This document shows, piece by piece, positions 20,402-28,917 of a stretch of 64,000 nt of DNA. The position numbers and the translations under genes were made by a program. The notes under the pieces are model-generated. The model was not told where the DNA came from, ran no database searches, and saw only the letters and a list, made by a program, of their open reading frames with translations. The stretch lies in contig CALDYR010000142.1 in the NCBI GenBank assembly GCA_937944405.1, forward strand, positions 16,470 to 80,469. The letters run 5' to 3'. The number at the start of each line of letters is the position of its first letter. Within the stretch, counting starts at the first letter, position 1. The DNA is from an uncultured Pirellulaceae bacterium (GTDB taxonomy: Bacteria; Planctomycetota; Planctomycetia; Pirellulales; Pirellulaceae).

Positions 20402-20635
20402 CAACCCCTTAACGGGTTGCAAAACTCGTTACATTGATTGTATCCGATAAGGGCGTAAAACCCTGCTCAAACGAGGAGCGATTGGGAAGATGGTGTTTGG
20501 TCGAGCATTTTGTTTGAGGTGAAGGTTCACCGGTAAACGCCGGTACCGAAAACGACCTGCTGATTACCAACCCGTTATACGACCGTTAACAAGCTTTATG
20601 ATTTAGCAATACCCCTCTTGCATCAGCCCGAGGGG
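20402..20635. other. scpB leader region with two hairpins
   Basis: The 316-bp gap 20331-20646 lies between divergent genes. GCAACCC (20402-20408) pairs with GGGTTGC about 6 nt further on. CCCCTC (20612-20617) pairs with GAGGGG (20630-20635) across a 12-nt loop. The second 3' arm is the only purine-rich stretch before the scpB ATG at 20647, so the hairpin could mask the ribosome-binding site. I saw no other content. Confidence 0.35.
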
Positions 20636-20646
20636 CTAACGTTTTC

Positions 20647-21297
20647 ATGACCGCAAACCAAGTTGATTTTGGCGAAGCTGACCCTGATTCGATGCTACAG
20701 CGCGTCGAAGCAATCCTGTTTTTGGCTCGTGGTCCGCTGAACAGTCGCAAGATCGCTCGACTTGCACATTTAGAGGATGGCACGCAAGCCCGAACGATGA
20801 TTGGTTACCTTAATAAGCGCTACGACGAAGTCGGACGATCATTCCACGTGAAAAAGATAGCTGGTGGTTACCAGATGCTGACTCGGCCTCAATTTTTCGA
20901 TTGGATCAACCGATTACAACATGCGCCGGCGCGAATTCGTTTGTCCAGTGCCGCTCAGGAAACGTTGACCGTGGTGGCGTATCGCCAGCCGATCATCAAA
21001 GCTGACATCGAGTCTATCCGAGGGGTAAGTTGTGGAGAAATGTTGCGTCAACTGCTGGAAAAGGGGCTGGTCAAAATATCGGGCCGTAGTGAAGATCTGG
21101 GGCGTCCTTTTTTGTACGCCACGACCCGTCAATTTTTAACAGAATTCGGCTTCAACAGTCTCCAAGACCTGCCAAAATTTGATACCTTGGCGGGCCAGGG
21201 GCTGCCCGATTGGGGGCCAACAGAAATCGAACCGCCAGATCCCCAACCGCCCGATGCCGATGCCGACGCGACCGGATTTGAAACCACAACTGAATAA
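20647..21297 (+). CDS. scpB: Segregation and condensation protein B
   Basis: A winged-helix partner of the SMC-ScpA condensin complex. 216 residues. The first winged helix begins about residue 17 (LQRVEAILFLARGPLNSRKIARLAHL) and leads to GYLNKRYDEVGRSFHVKKIAGGYQMLT. The hallmark LSSAAQETLTVVAYRQPIIKADIESIRGV...LRQLLEKGLVKISGRSEDLGRPFLYATT block follows. The tail is acidic and proline-rich. scpA is not adjacent. A very acidic small protein follows 47 bp downstream on the same strand, probably in the same transcript. Confidence 0.95.
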   Translation: MTANQVDFGEADPDSMLQRVEAILFLARGPLNSRKIARLAHLEDGTQARTMIGYLNKRYDEVGRSFHVKKIAGGYQMLTRPQFFDWINRLQHAPARIRLSSAAQETLTVVAYRQPIIKADIESIRGVSCGEMLRQLLEKGLVKISGRSEDLGRPFLYATTRQFLTEFGFNSLQDLPKFDTLAGQGLPDWGPTEIEPPDPQPPDADADATGFETTTE

Positions 21298-21344
21298 AAT
21301 CAACGATGAAGAACTCACGAAGCGCTGTCAAGGAGACTTTTTAA

Positions 21345-21827
21345 GTGACGCAACTAATTAGAAAATCAGATGACCGCCAACTTGAGCGTGACGACACGTA
21401 CATGACCCCTCTCGCAACATCATCGTTTCAAATCCAAACCCCCGGTTTTGGTTCTATTGCCCTTGAACCAGCGCGATACGATTTTCTCGCGCCCTACATC
21501 ATGGCTGAAATCGACGACGTAGAAGATGACGATGACGAGTACGAAGAAGACAGTGAAGAAGAGTACGAGTCAGATGAAGAAGATGAAGATGAAGATGATG
21601 GCGAATACGAAGACGAAGACTACGAGTACATCGACGACGATGAAGATGAGGATTCCGAAGACGATCAACAAGACGACGACTTCGAATACGAAGTCGAAGA
21701 AGAAGAAGACTTAGACGACGACTTAGACGACGACTTAGAAGACGATGAGTGGGAAGAAGTCGATGACGATGACGAACTCGACGACGATGATGACTGGGAG
21801 GATGATGATGACGACGATTGGGATTGA
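21345..21827 (+). CDS. Extremely acidic low-complexity protein
   Basis: 160 residues from GTG 21345, which has a good Shine-Dalgarno sequence (AGGAG, 9 nt spacing). ATG codons at 21402 and 21501 are alternatives. Residues about 55-160 are almost only Asp and Glu with scattered Tyr and Trp, and the protein ends WD. No folded domain is recognisable after residue ~50. It probably shares a transcript with scpB. Such polyanionic tails occur in DNA-mimic or histone/cation-binding proteins and in chaperone-like buffers. No function is claimed. Confidence 0.7.
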   Translation: MTQLIRKSDDRQLERDDTYMTPLATSSFQIQTPGFGSIALEPARYDFLAPYIMAEIDDVEDDDDEYEEDSEEEYESDEEDEDEDDGEYEDEDYEYIDDDEDEDSEDDQQDDDFEYEVEEEEDLDDDLDDDLEDDEWEEVDDDDELDDDDDWEDDDDDDWD

Positions 21828-21930
21828 TCTCGATCGAACGTCCTATCGAACTCCACCGTTGAAGCCCTTCGATGATAGGACTGTAGAAGGCGGTCGTACC
21901 GCTGCAGTAACTGTCGAATTTTAAAACCGG

Positions 21931-23199
21931 TCAGTCGCCTAACTGAAACAGACGCTTCATCGCATCGAGAAGGCCGACGGACTCATTTTGGTCGGCGTTG
22001 ATCGATTTCAGGGGTGGATGCAGCAGTTTATTCACCAACCGGTGAAACGATTGCTCGATTTCGGATTCCTGTTCGGGCGTCAAACGATCAAGCCGTTTCA
22101 AGAGCCGTTCTAATTCGGCATCTTTAACTTCATTGGCTTGTTTTTTTAGCAGCGCGATGGTGGACCCGCTGTTGCGACGGTGAAGGTCTTGAAAGAAGTT
22201 GGTTGTCTCTTGTTGGACGATCTTTTGGGCTTTCGGCCATTGGCTTTGTCGCGACTGGCGATTTTTTTCGCACTCCTTTTGTAGGTCGTCCAAGGTGTAC
22301 AGATAAATGCTTTCGTAATCGCCAATTTTAGAGTCAAAATCGCGCGGAATAGCCAAATCGAGAATCAATAAAGCTTTTTCGCGACGTTTTTCCGCGACGT
22401 TTTTGAATTGCTGACGGGTAACGATTGGCTGCGTGGCGCCGGTGGTGCTGACGATCAAATCAGCATCGATTAGTTGCTGTTCGAGGTGCTCCCAATCTGT
22501 AATTTGCCCCTTGAATTTTTGTGCTAAATCATCGGCACGGGAACGCGTGCGGTTGGTGACGACGATGTCTTTGCCGTTGTTGGCGACGATGTAGGTCAAG
22601 GTTTCTTCGGCCATTTTACCGGCACCGATAATCAAAATACGTTTATCATCTAAACGTTCGAAAATCTGTTTGGTCAACACGTTAATCGCCACGCTGGGCA
22701 CGCTGACGCGCGTGGTGTGGATATCGGTTTCATTAGCGACACGTTTGGCAACCTTCATTGCCGTTTGAAAGACGTGGTGGGTCAGCGGTATCTTGTGACC
22801 GGTGTCGACCGCCAACTGATAGGCCTGTTTGACTTGGGAGAGGATTTGGGCTTCGCCCACAACCATGCTGTCCAAGGACGCCGCGACGTTGAATAAATGA
22901 GCGATCGCGGCTTGGTCTTGATGGGCGAATAAATTGTTGGCGATTTCCCCAGTTTTCAACCCGCGCTGATCGGCCAAAAACTCCACCATCTGCTCCGAAC
23001 TGGGCACGCCTTGGGCGTTACTGCCGGCAGCGTAGAATTCGGTCCGATTGCACGTAGACAACAAAACAGCTTCCGATTTAGGAAAGGACTGGTGGAACTT
23101 CGTCAAAAATGTTTTGACTTGATCTTCTGTGAAAGCTAGTTTCTCGCGCACCGAAACGCTTGAATGGTGATGGCTACAGCCGATGACTTGGAGGTTCAA
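21931..23199 (-). CDS. hemA: Glutamyl-tRNA reductase
   Basis: The first enzyme of C5-pathway tetrapyrrole synthesis. It reduces Glu-tRNA to glutamate-1-semialdehyde with NADPH. 422 residues. The catalytic Cys50 sits in LLSTCNRTEFY. The ASLDSMVVGEAQILSQVKQAY block binds substrate, and the Rossmann glycine motif is LIIGAGKMAEET. The helical dimerisation domain is at the end. The start is TTG at 23199 with a strong Shine-Dalgarno sequence (GGAGG). It overlaps the stop of the CcsA-like gene by 4 bases (TTGA), so the pair is translationally coupled. Confidence 0.95.
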   Translation of the reverse strand: MNLQVIGCSHHHSSVSVREKLAFTEDQVKTFLTKFHQSFPKSEAVLLSTCNRTEFYAAGSNAQGVPSSEQMVEFLADQRGLKTGEIANNLFAHQDQAAIAHLFNVAASLDSMVVGEAQILSQVKQAYQLAVDTGHKIPLTHHVFQTAMKVAKRVANETDIHTTRVSVPSVAINVLTKQIFERLDDKRILIIGAGKMAEETLTYIVANNGKDIVVTNRTRSRADDLAQKFKGQITDWEHLEQQLIDADLIVSTTGATQPIVTRQQFKNVAEKRREKALLILDLAIPRDFDSKIGDYESIYLYTLDDLQKECEKNRQSRQSQWPKAQKIVQQETTNFFQDLHRRNSGSTIALLKKQANEVKDAELERLLKRLDRLTPEQESEIEQSFHRLVNKLLHPPLKSINADQNESVGLLDAMKRLFQLGD

Positions 23200-24182
23200 G
23201 AGCGACCTCCAGGTTCACAGTGGGCCGACCGCTGGCAACCCGCCAGCGCGTTTATCGAGAAACGTTTTTGTACGCGCAGTTGTAAATTTGACCGTCGTTG
23301 GACAATCTGACAATTTGCGGCGGCGGTGCGTGGGGATTGTTGATCGGTGGCGTGTCCGACTTGCCAGACGATGACTAATTCCAGCAACAAGAAAAGAAAA
23401 CTGATCGTGACCACATAAGCGACTTTGCGTCCGCGGCGGGCGGGTTTGTAGAAGGTGCCAAAAATCGACGCGGTCAGCAACCACAAAAATAATACAGCCG
23501 AAGTCCAAATCACAGGATCTGACCATGGAATGGGGGCAGGGGTACTGTGGTTGGATTGTTGGACCATTTTCAAGGCGATTCCTGAGGCGAAACCGCCACA
23601 AAATAAAACTGTCGAACCGACTAAACTGCGTTCGGCCCAAAGGTTTAACCATTCCAGAGAAGGCAGGGGGAAACTTCCAGATCGTTTCTGTTTCAGCCGT
23701 CTGGATTGGATCAAGTACATAATGCCAAACACAAATCCAAGAGCGACAACGACGGTGCCGAGCAACAGCGCGCTGCCGTGGATCATGTTCCAAACCGTTT
23801 TCGCGCGGCCTGGGGAAAACGGTAAGGTATCTGAAAACCGTTGTCCAAACCAAATCAACAGCAGTGTCACTGGCAGTAAAAACATCCCAATCATGGAATG
23901 CGGTGTACGGATCGACAACCACAGGTACACCGCCGCCAACACCCAGGCTCCCGAAAGGCACCAGCCGAACCAGCTGCCTAACCAGATTCCCTGCGAATCG
24001 AACGACAACTGGGTGTGATACCCCAGAAATGCGGTATGAGCGAATAACCCGGCGGCAGCAAAACCAAAGCGGATGTATCGGCGCTGACCAATTTGAAAGA
24101 ACACGCGCGACAATTCGATCCCCAATACAACCAGATAGCTGGCAGCAAAACAGGTGACCGAGATTTTCTGTAGCAGTTCCAA
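23196..24182 (-). CDS. Cytochrome c assembly protein, CcsA/HemX-like
   Basis: A membrane protein of 328 residues with about eight hydrophobic segments. The central VWNMIHGSALLLGTVVVALGFVFG segment and the following FGIMYLIQSRRLKQK loop match the CcsA/HemX (cytochrome c assembly protein) family. These proteins handle heme near or across the membrane. Directly coupled to hemA, it corresponds to the hemX position in Bacillus-type hemAX operons, where it affects HemA level. The start is TTG at 24182 without a clear Shine-Dalgarno sequence; there is no nearby in-frame ATG. Confidence 0.8.
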   Translation of the reverse strand: MELLQKISVTCFAASYLVVLGIELSRVFFQIGQRRYIRFGFAAAGLFAHTAFLGYHTQLSFDSQGIWLGSWFGWCLSGAWVLAAVYLWLSIRTPHSMIGMFLLPVTLLLIWFGQRFSDTLPFSPGRAKTVWNMIHGSALLLGTVVVALGFVFGIMYLIQSRRLKQKRSGSFPLPSLEWLNLWAERSLVGSTVLFCGGFASGIALKMVQQSNHSTPAPIPWSDPVIWTSAVLFLWLLTASIFGTFYKPARRGRKVAYVVTISFLFLLLELVIVWQVGHATDQQSPRTAAANCQIVQRRSNLQLRVQKRFSINALAGCQRSAHCEPGGRS

Positions 24183-24380
24183 AGGTTAGTTGGCTCGGAA
24201 ATAGAGCGGTGTATGGTGAAAGTTCGTCAGTAGGGCTGGTTCGCTAAAGTTGCTTGGAGGAAGGTCAACCAGCCCGATCAAGGTAATCGCTGTCGCGATA
24301 TCAAGCCGACCGATTTTGCCAATATGTTCAGCGGTTAGGTTTTTCCGATCGATGTTCTGAAAAGGTGCGAAGTTGTAATT

Positions 24381-25445
24381 TTACACTTCCACCTTTGACT
24401 TGCCCAATCCGCATTCTTGAAGTTTCTTGTGCAGCGTGTTGCGATTGATTCCCAGCAGCTGAGCGGCTTTGGTTTGTGTTTGGTTACAGTTATCCATCAC
24501 CTGTTCGAGTAACTCACGTTCAACCGGCGCGACGATTTGTTTGTATAGATCGTCCGCGTCTTCTTTGGCCTTGGAGATGCGGTTGTAAACGAACTCGCGC
24601 ACCAAAGAGGTTTCATCGGTGGGACGGAACACGGCAGCCTGGGCGTCGGCGCGATCACCGGTGATCGCGGTGGGCAGTAAATACGATTCCAGTTCGGTAC
24701 CTTGGGCCAGCACGACGGCCCGTTCGATGTAGTTTTGCAGTTCTCGCACGTTTCCAGGCCAATTGTAATTCTTCATCGCCTCTAAAGCTTGAGGGGCGAT
24801 AGAGGTCACGTTTCCGTTGTTTTTTTGGTTGTAAACGTTTAAGAAATATCGAGCCAATCGTTCGACGTCGCCGGCTCTTTTTCGTAGCGGTGGAAGATTG
24901 ATCGGCAACACATTCAGCCTCCAGAGGAGGTCTTCGCGAAATTCACCTTGAGCGACCGTTTTGGCCAGATCACAGTTGCTGGCGGCGATAACTCGAACGT
25001 CAACGGAAACGGATTTAGTATCGCCGACGCGTTCGAATTCGCGCTCTTGGAGGACGCGCAGAAGTTTGACTTGCAACGTAGAAGAAGTTGAATTGATTTC
25101 GTCCAGAAAAATCGTTCCCCCGTGAGCGGCTTCAAAGCGTCCAGTGCGGTCTTTAACGGCGTCGGTAAAAGAACCTTTGACGTGTCCAAACAATTCACTC
25201 GCCAGCAGGCTTTCGGTCAATGCTCCGCAGTTGACTCGTACAAAGGGCCCACTGGCGCGGTCGCTGAGATGATGAAGGGCGCTGGCAAAAAGCTCTTTGC
25301 CGGTTCCCGTTTCACCCAATAGCAAAACCGAAGCATGGCTTTTGGCGGCCAATCGCGTCATGCGATAGGCTTCGACCATCGCGGGAGAATTCCCAATCAG
25401 GTTCGTCAGCGGCGAACCATCGACTGCATCGAAAGGAGATTTCAT
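24381..25445 (-). CDS. Sigma-54-dependent transcriptional activator (AAA+ and Fis domains only)
   Basis: 354 residues. It begins almost directly with the AAA+ domain and has no receiver, PAS or GAF domain. Walker A is GETGTGKE (44-51), Walker B is GGTIFLDEI, and the NWPGNVRELQNYIERAV block is intact. The sigma-54 contact loop reads GSFTDA (91-96) instead of GAFTGA. A Fis-type helix-turn-helix ends the protein (TQTKAAQLLGINRNTLHKKLQECGL). Without a sensor domain it is probably controlled by its own level or by a partner. It starts ATG at 25445. Confidence 0.93.
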   Translation of the reverse strand: MKSPFDAVDGSPLTNLIGNSPAMVEAYRMTRLAAKSHASVLLLGETGTGKELFASALHHLSDRASGPFVRVNCGALTESLLASELFGHVKGSFTDAVKDRTGRFEAAHGGTIFLDEINSTSSTLQVKLLRVLQEREFERVGDTKSVSVDVRVIAASNCDLAKTVAQGEFREDLLWRLNVLPINLPPLRKRAGDVERLARYFLNVYNQKNNGNVTSIAPQALEAMKNYNWPGNVRELQNYIERAVVLAQGTELESYLLPTAITGDRADAQAAVFRPTDETSLVREFVYNRISKAKEDADDLYKQIVAPVERELLEQVMDNCNQTQTKAAQLLGINRNTLHKKLQECGLGKSKVEV

Positions 25446-25472
25446 GGTAATTAGGTGGTTTCTTGGTGGTGC

Positions 25473-25497
25473 ATGCCATCAAAAATGGCATTTTTTT
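25473..25497 (+). terminator. Hairpin with T-run upstream of the sigma-54 activator
   Basis: ATGCCAT (25473-25479) pairs with ATGGCAT (25485-25491), followed by T7. It has terminator form on the plus strand, yet no plus-strand gene ends nearby. On the minus strand it is a hairpin in the activator's leader, 28 bp before the start codon, and may be regulatory. Confidence 0.4.
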
Positions 25498-25951
25498 GAA
25501 TCGATAGCACCGACGATATTCAAGGGTGACACGATCCAAGCAGCGCTAAAATCCGCAGTGGCCATGTTGCCTAATTTATAAGCAATGCCGGTGGTTTCAA
25601 GCTCAAAAATGAGTTTGATAGCGCGAAAGATGCCCAAAAGTCGTCAGAAGAGCCGCTGGTAATGGTTAAACAGATCTCCCTCGTTTTGGCGGGATGGTTT
25701 AACCAAAACTTTATTTAACCAGAACGTTACGCCGATGGGATCAGGCTTGATTTGATTTATCGATAGAGGGCAGCGTCCGGAAATCTATTCGGGTAGACTG
25801 CGCCAGATCAACCCAGCGGATTGTCTTGTGTGAGATGGCGTGTTCGGTGGCTGATAGGCAGGTCGTTTGTTAAGCCACCAATCACCAAAGCCCGGGCGAG
25901 GGAAAAGTCGAAGCCGACCACCTAATCGGCTGATTGATTAATCGGCTGATT
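25498..25951. other. Gene-free region with two tandem duplications
   Basis: No credible gene on either strand. A 16-bp duplication lies at 25698-25713/25714-25729 (TTTAACCAAAACTTTA and a variant). A second of 15-16 bp at about 25922-25952 runs into the stop codon of the BlaI-type gene. Confidence 0.6.
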
Positions 25952-26350
25952 TTACTGGTGGCTGACCTTGGGCAGTTGATCCCGCAGGTCTTGGAGTATC
26001 GTTCGGAGAGTGTCGACCTCTTTCCCGCTCAGCCGAGCTGATTGAACCATGTAGGTCAGCATAGGAATCGGGCGTCCTTGGAAAACTGTGTGCAACAGTT
26101 GGTCGCTGACCTGATCGATGCATTGGGCTTCGGTGAAGTTGGACCGATAGAGATAGCGGTTGCCCTTGCGTTGGAAGTCGAGGATTCCTTTTTGCACTAA
26201 CCGATGCAGCAGCGTTTTGATGGTGCCCGCGGTCCACTGCGTCGAGGAGGCTAACTGTGAGATGATTTCGCTGGAGGTGACTGGTTCGGATTGCCAGACT
26301 TCGTGCATCACGCGCCACTCAGCGTCGGAAATAGAAGGTTGGTCGTTCAT
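25952..26350 (-). CDS. BlaI/MecI-type transcriptional repressor
   Basis: A 132-residue penicillinase-repressor-family winged helix. It opens ISDAEWRVMHEVWQ and contains QWTAGTIKTLLHRLVQKGILDFQRKGNRYLYRS, the recognition helix and wing. The C-terminal dimerisation part is shorter and divergent. Its usual partner, a BlaR/M56 membrane peptidase gene, is not adjacent; the neighbours are an ECF sigma/anti-sigma pair. ATG at 26350 is the family-like start; a further upstream start would add unconserved residues. A tandem duplication abuts the stop. Confidence 0.88.
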   Translation of the reverse strand: MNDQPSISDAEWRVMHEVWQSEPVTSSEIISQLASSTQWTAGTIKTLLHRLVQKGILDFQRKGNRYLYRSNFTEAQCIDQVSDQLLHTVFQGRPIPMLTYMVQSARLSGKEVDTLRTILQDLRDQLPKVSHQ

Positions 26351-26467
26351 ACTATCAGCGTTACTAGGAGGGAGTTTCTCGAATGGAATTTCGGTATTAG
26401 AGAAACAGGGCAGGGGCGTCAAGAGAACTTTTTTTCACCCGTTTGCGTTTGATCCCAGAAAAGCGAT

Positions 26468-27376
26468 TTAAAAAGGCTGAGACGTGACGGTGGGAACGTG
26501 CTTCTGTTGGGAGACTTTGACCCCACCGGGTTGTTCGGCGGTGATCGCGAATTGTACGGCTTTTTTAACGGGGCTGACTGGTGCGATCGGCACGACATGG
26601 TGGCCCGTTTTGGAAACATCAAATACGCCGCCGGTGACTGGTTCGGGCGCTTTGGTATCGGTGTCGTAAATCCAAACTTGATATTGTTTCTCCAGCGGAT
26701 TGTTGATTTCTAAACCTTGGAACGTCATGAACCCGGTTTGGCGTTGATCGCTCCAAAAAACGTTGCCAGTAACATTTTTGCTGTCTACCGGGGTCCAAGA
26801 AAGCGACAATAGATCTTCCGGTGTCGAACTGAGGAACCTCTTCATCTGTTCATCGGTAGGCAGAATATCTTGCACCAGATCGATTGACGGCTCAAATTCT
26901 TCAATCGTTGGACGCTTGGTTAGAATGTGATCGACATCGGGGCTTTGACGGATAAACAGGGCTAAAGTCAGCAGACTCACGGCGGCGACAGTCCAAACGA
27001 AAATTTCTTTCAACGGCCGACGGCGACTGATAGGCCGAACATCGGTCAGAGGTTCAGACCGTGGTGTTGCCTTAGACAAAATGAGATCGTGCAGAGGATT
27101 GCCCGAGGCACCGCAAGTCTCGATGGATTCGGTAGCCTGTAAACGAATCTGTGCTTGCAAAGCCGGGCTTATAGATCCCTCTGGAGACGGAGTGTTTTTT
27201 TGCTGGGATAGTTCCAAAGCAGCAATCGAAAGTTCAAGCTGTAGCGATTCTTTTAAAACGGCGGCGGGGTCTGGGGATGATTGAATCAATCGATCAAGGT
27301 TGTCTTGATCCGATAGCGATAGGCCGTAGGTCGCGCGTTCGATGATCAGGTCGAGGATAGCGGGTTCGAGATTCAT
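26468..27376 (-). CDS. Anti-sigma factor, RskA type
   Basis: 302 residues. The N-terminal ~90 residues are a helical zinc-less anti-sigma-like segment (DLIIERATYGLSLSDQDNLDRLI). One transmembrane helix lies at about 125-145 (IFVWTVAAVSLLTLALFI). The outer domain matches the anti-sigma-K factor RskA fold (GFMTFQGLEINNPLEKQYQVWIYD...GGVFDVS...VVPIAPVSPVKKAVQFAITAEQPGG). It probably sequesters the ECF factor encoded 10 bp upstream until regulated proteolysis. The stimulus is unknown. Confidence 0.88.
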   Translation of the reverse strand: MNLEPAILDLIIERATYGLSLSDQDNLDRLIQSSPDPAAVLKESLQLELSIAALELSQQKNTPSPEGSISPALQAQIRLQATESIETCGASGNPLHDLILSKATPRSEPLTDVRPISRRRPLKEIFVWTVAAVSLLTLALFIRQSPDVDHILTKRPTIEEFEPSIDLVQDILPTDEQMKRFLSSTPEDLLSLSWTPVDSKNVTGNVFWSDQRQTGFMTFQGLEINNPLEKQYQVWIYDTDTKAPEPVTGGVFDVSKTGHHVVPIAPVSPVKKAVQFAITAEQPGGVKVSQQKHVPTVTSQPF

Positions 27377-27386
27377 AGCAGTCTGT

Positions 27387-28091
27387 TCAGTTGGAACTTA
27401 GCCCGCCAAATGTATGGGCGGCGGTGGAGCGGTTTTTATTTGACAGCGAATATACTTTGGGTTCCGAGGAAGGTTTTTTGTCGTTGTTGATGGCGCGCGG
27501 CGTCATGTGTTCAGCATTGATGTTTCCAACGGCACAGTTTTCCGCGGCGGTGTTTTCCTTGAACAGGGATTCGCGGATTTTTGTGATCCCTCGGCGAATG
27601 TGTGTTTTCACGGTACCTAATTTCATTCCGGTACGGTCAGCGATTTTAGCGTGGGACAGCCCATCGAAAATGCTCAACCGAATCGCCGTTTGTTGGTCAG
27701 TCGGTAATTGACAGAGAAGCTTTTCAGCGCGAGCGGCTTCTTCGGAGATTTCAATCTGTCGCGCGGGGTCTGAGCCCTCCAATTCTAAATGGTCAAATTC
27801 GCAGTGAGTGAAGGTGCCCTTGGACATTCTTTTGCGTTGATAGTCGATCAGCCTCCGCCGAGCGACCATGGCGATGAACGTAGTTTCAGTGGCGATGTTT
27901 TCGTCAAAAGTCGCCGCGACTTTCCAGAGGTGCAGGAAAATGTTTTGAACGGCGTCTTCAGCCAACTGCACATCGGCGCACCGGCGGCGGGCAAGCGACC
28001 AGACTAAACCGCCGTATCGCTGCAAGCACTCATCAACCGCTGCGTTATCTCCGGCGGCTATTCTTGGTAGCACCGGTCTGGCGTTAGACAA
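27387..28091 (-). CDS. ECF RNA polymerase sigma factor
   Basis: 234 residues. Region 2 (LQRYGGLVWSLARRRCADVQLAEDAVQNIFLHLWKVA) and region 4 (LPTDQQTAIRLSIFDGLSHAKIADRTGMKLGTVKTHIRRGITKIRESL) are complete. A ~60-residue C-terminal tail (after KEN) is unusual for the class and rich in Asn and Ser. The start is TTG at 28091 with an AAGGAG Shine-Dalgarno sequence 6-7 nt away. With its downstream RskA-type anti-sigma it forms a two-gene unit, resembling SigK/RskA pairs. Confidence 0.92.
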   Translation of the reverse strand: MSNARPVLPRIAAGDNAAVDECLQRYGGLVWSLARRRCADVQLAEDAVQNIFLHLWKVAATFDENIATETTFIAMVARRRLIDYQRKRMSKGTFTHCEFDHLELEGSDPARQIEISEEAARAEKLLCQLPTDQQTAIRLSIFDGLSHAKIADRTGMKLGTVKTHIRRGITKIRESLFKENTAAENCAVGNINAEHMTPRAINNDKKPSSEPKVYSLSNKNRSTAAHTFGGLSSN

Positions 28092-28465
28092 AGAAACTCC
28101 TTGCTTCGAAAGATCTTTTTTAAATTGACCAGCAACAATGATCTCTTCGCTGACCGAACCGCTTTAGATTCAAACAGTTTAAGAATTGTTTGCCGAGATT
28201 GCAGATTCGCATAGGGCGTTTAGCCCTTTTGGGTAATGATTGGCCGTATTGAACCCGAATTTGTCACCCAAAGGCGGCGTTTTAGTTTTAGAAAACAAAC
28301 CTGCACTAAAAAGGCGATTCCGGGAGCCGAACGCCTTGGACACCAAGGCAGATTTCCCGAAACTCCAGATTCATTTGTTGAAGAGAATTGAGGGAATTCC
28401 ACGACACCGATAGCAACCGACAAACCACAGGCCGGGTTGGAGCTACTAAATTCTTCGCAGCCTCA
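28092..28465. other. Intergenic region upstream of the ECF sigma gene
   Basis: 374 bp without a recognisable gene. It would carry the promoter of the sigma/anti-sigma unit. I see no MITE end and no long repeat. Confidence 0.4.
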
Positions 28466-28499
28466 TAAAAAAAGCTTCTTCATCTTGCGACGAAGAAGC
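28466..28499 (-). terminator. Intrinsic terminator of the glycine-zipper gene
   Basis: Read on the minus strand, an 8-bp stem GCTTCTTC/GAAGAAGC (28492-28499 with 28474-28481) with a 10-nt loop is followed by seven T residues. Confidence 0.8.
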
Positions 28500-28530
28500 C
28501 CTAAAACAGCAAGCTTAAACGATATGCCCG

Positions 28531-28917
28531 TTAATATCCTCGGCAACCACCACCGTAATAACCACCGCTGTTATAGCGCGGCGTATAGTACTGCTGCTGC
28601 GGAGCGTAGTAGCGCGGTTGCGGTTGGTAGTAGGTTCGCGCGGGAGTGTAATACTGTTGCCGGGGAGCGTAGTTATAGGAGTTGGCCTGGACGCGGTTTC
28701 CGATCGCCCGCCCCGCAACGCCACCGACCAATCCACCGATCGCAACACCGGCCAACGTTTCATCGTTTTGATTGCCAACGATACCACCAATGATGGCTCC
28801 GGCGACTGCACCGCGGCGCGTGCCGAGTTGGCTGATGGTCTGTGCTGAAGACGTTTGGGAGCAAGTCGTGGCAATCAACACGACTGCCAGAAATGAACAA
28901 ATTCGAGTCATGGTCAT
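28531..28917 (-). CDS. Secreted glycine-zipper protein with Tyr/Gln-rich tail
   Basis: 128 residues. A signal peptide (ICSFLAVVLIATTCSQTSSAQ) is followed by a glycine-zipper segment (GAVAGAIIGGIVGN...GVAIGGLVGGVAGRAIGN). That pattern packs against membranes, as in outer-membrane lipoproteins of the Rick_17kDa/YMGG type. The tail (after ~75) is built of tyrosine-, glutamine- and proline-rich repeats around QQYYTP and ends GGGCRGY. The start ATG at 28917 has GGAG 6 nt upstream; another ATG lies two codons later. Confidence 0.75.
   Translation of the reverse strand: MTMTRICSFLAVVLIATTCSQTSSAQTISQLGTRRGAVAGAIIGGIVGNQNDETLAGVAIGGLVGGVAGRAIGNRVQANSYNYAPRQQYYTPARTYYQPQPRYYAPQQQYYTPRYNSGGYYGGGCRGY

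Noticed and set aside
21665..21856. A serine-rich frame on the minus strand
   Set aside because: It is only the mirror of the GAC/GAT/GAA repeats encoding the acidic protein.
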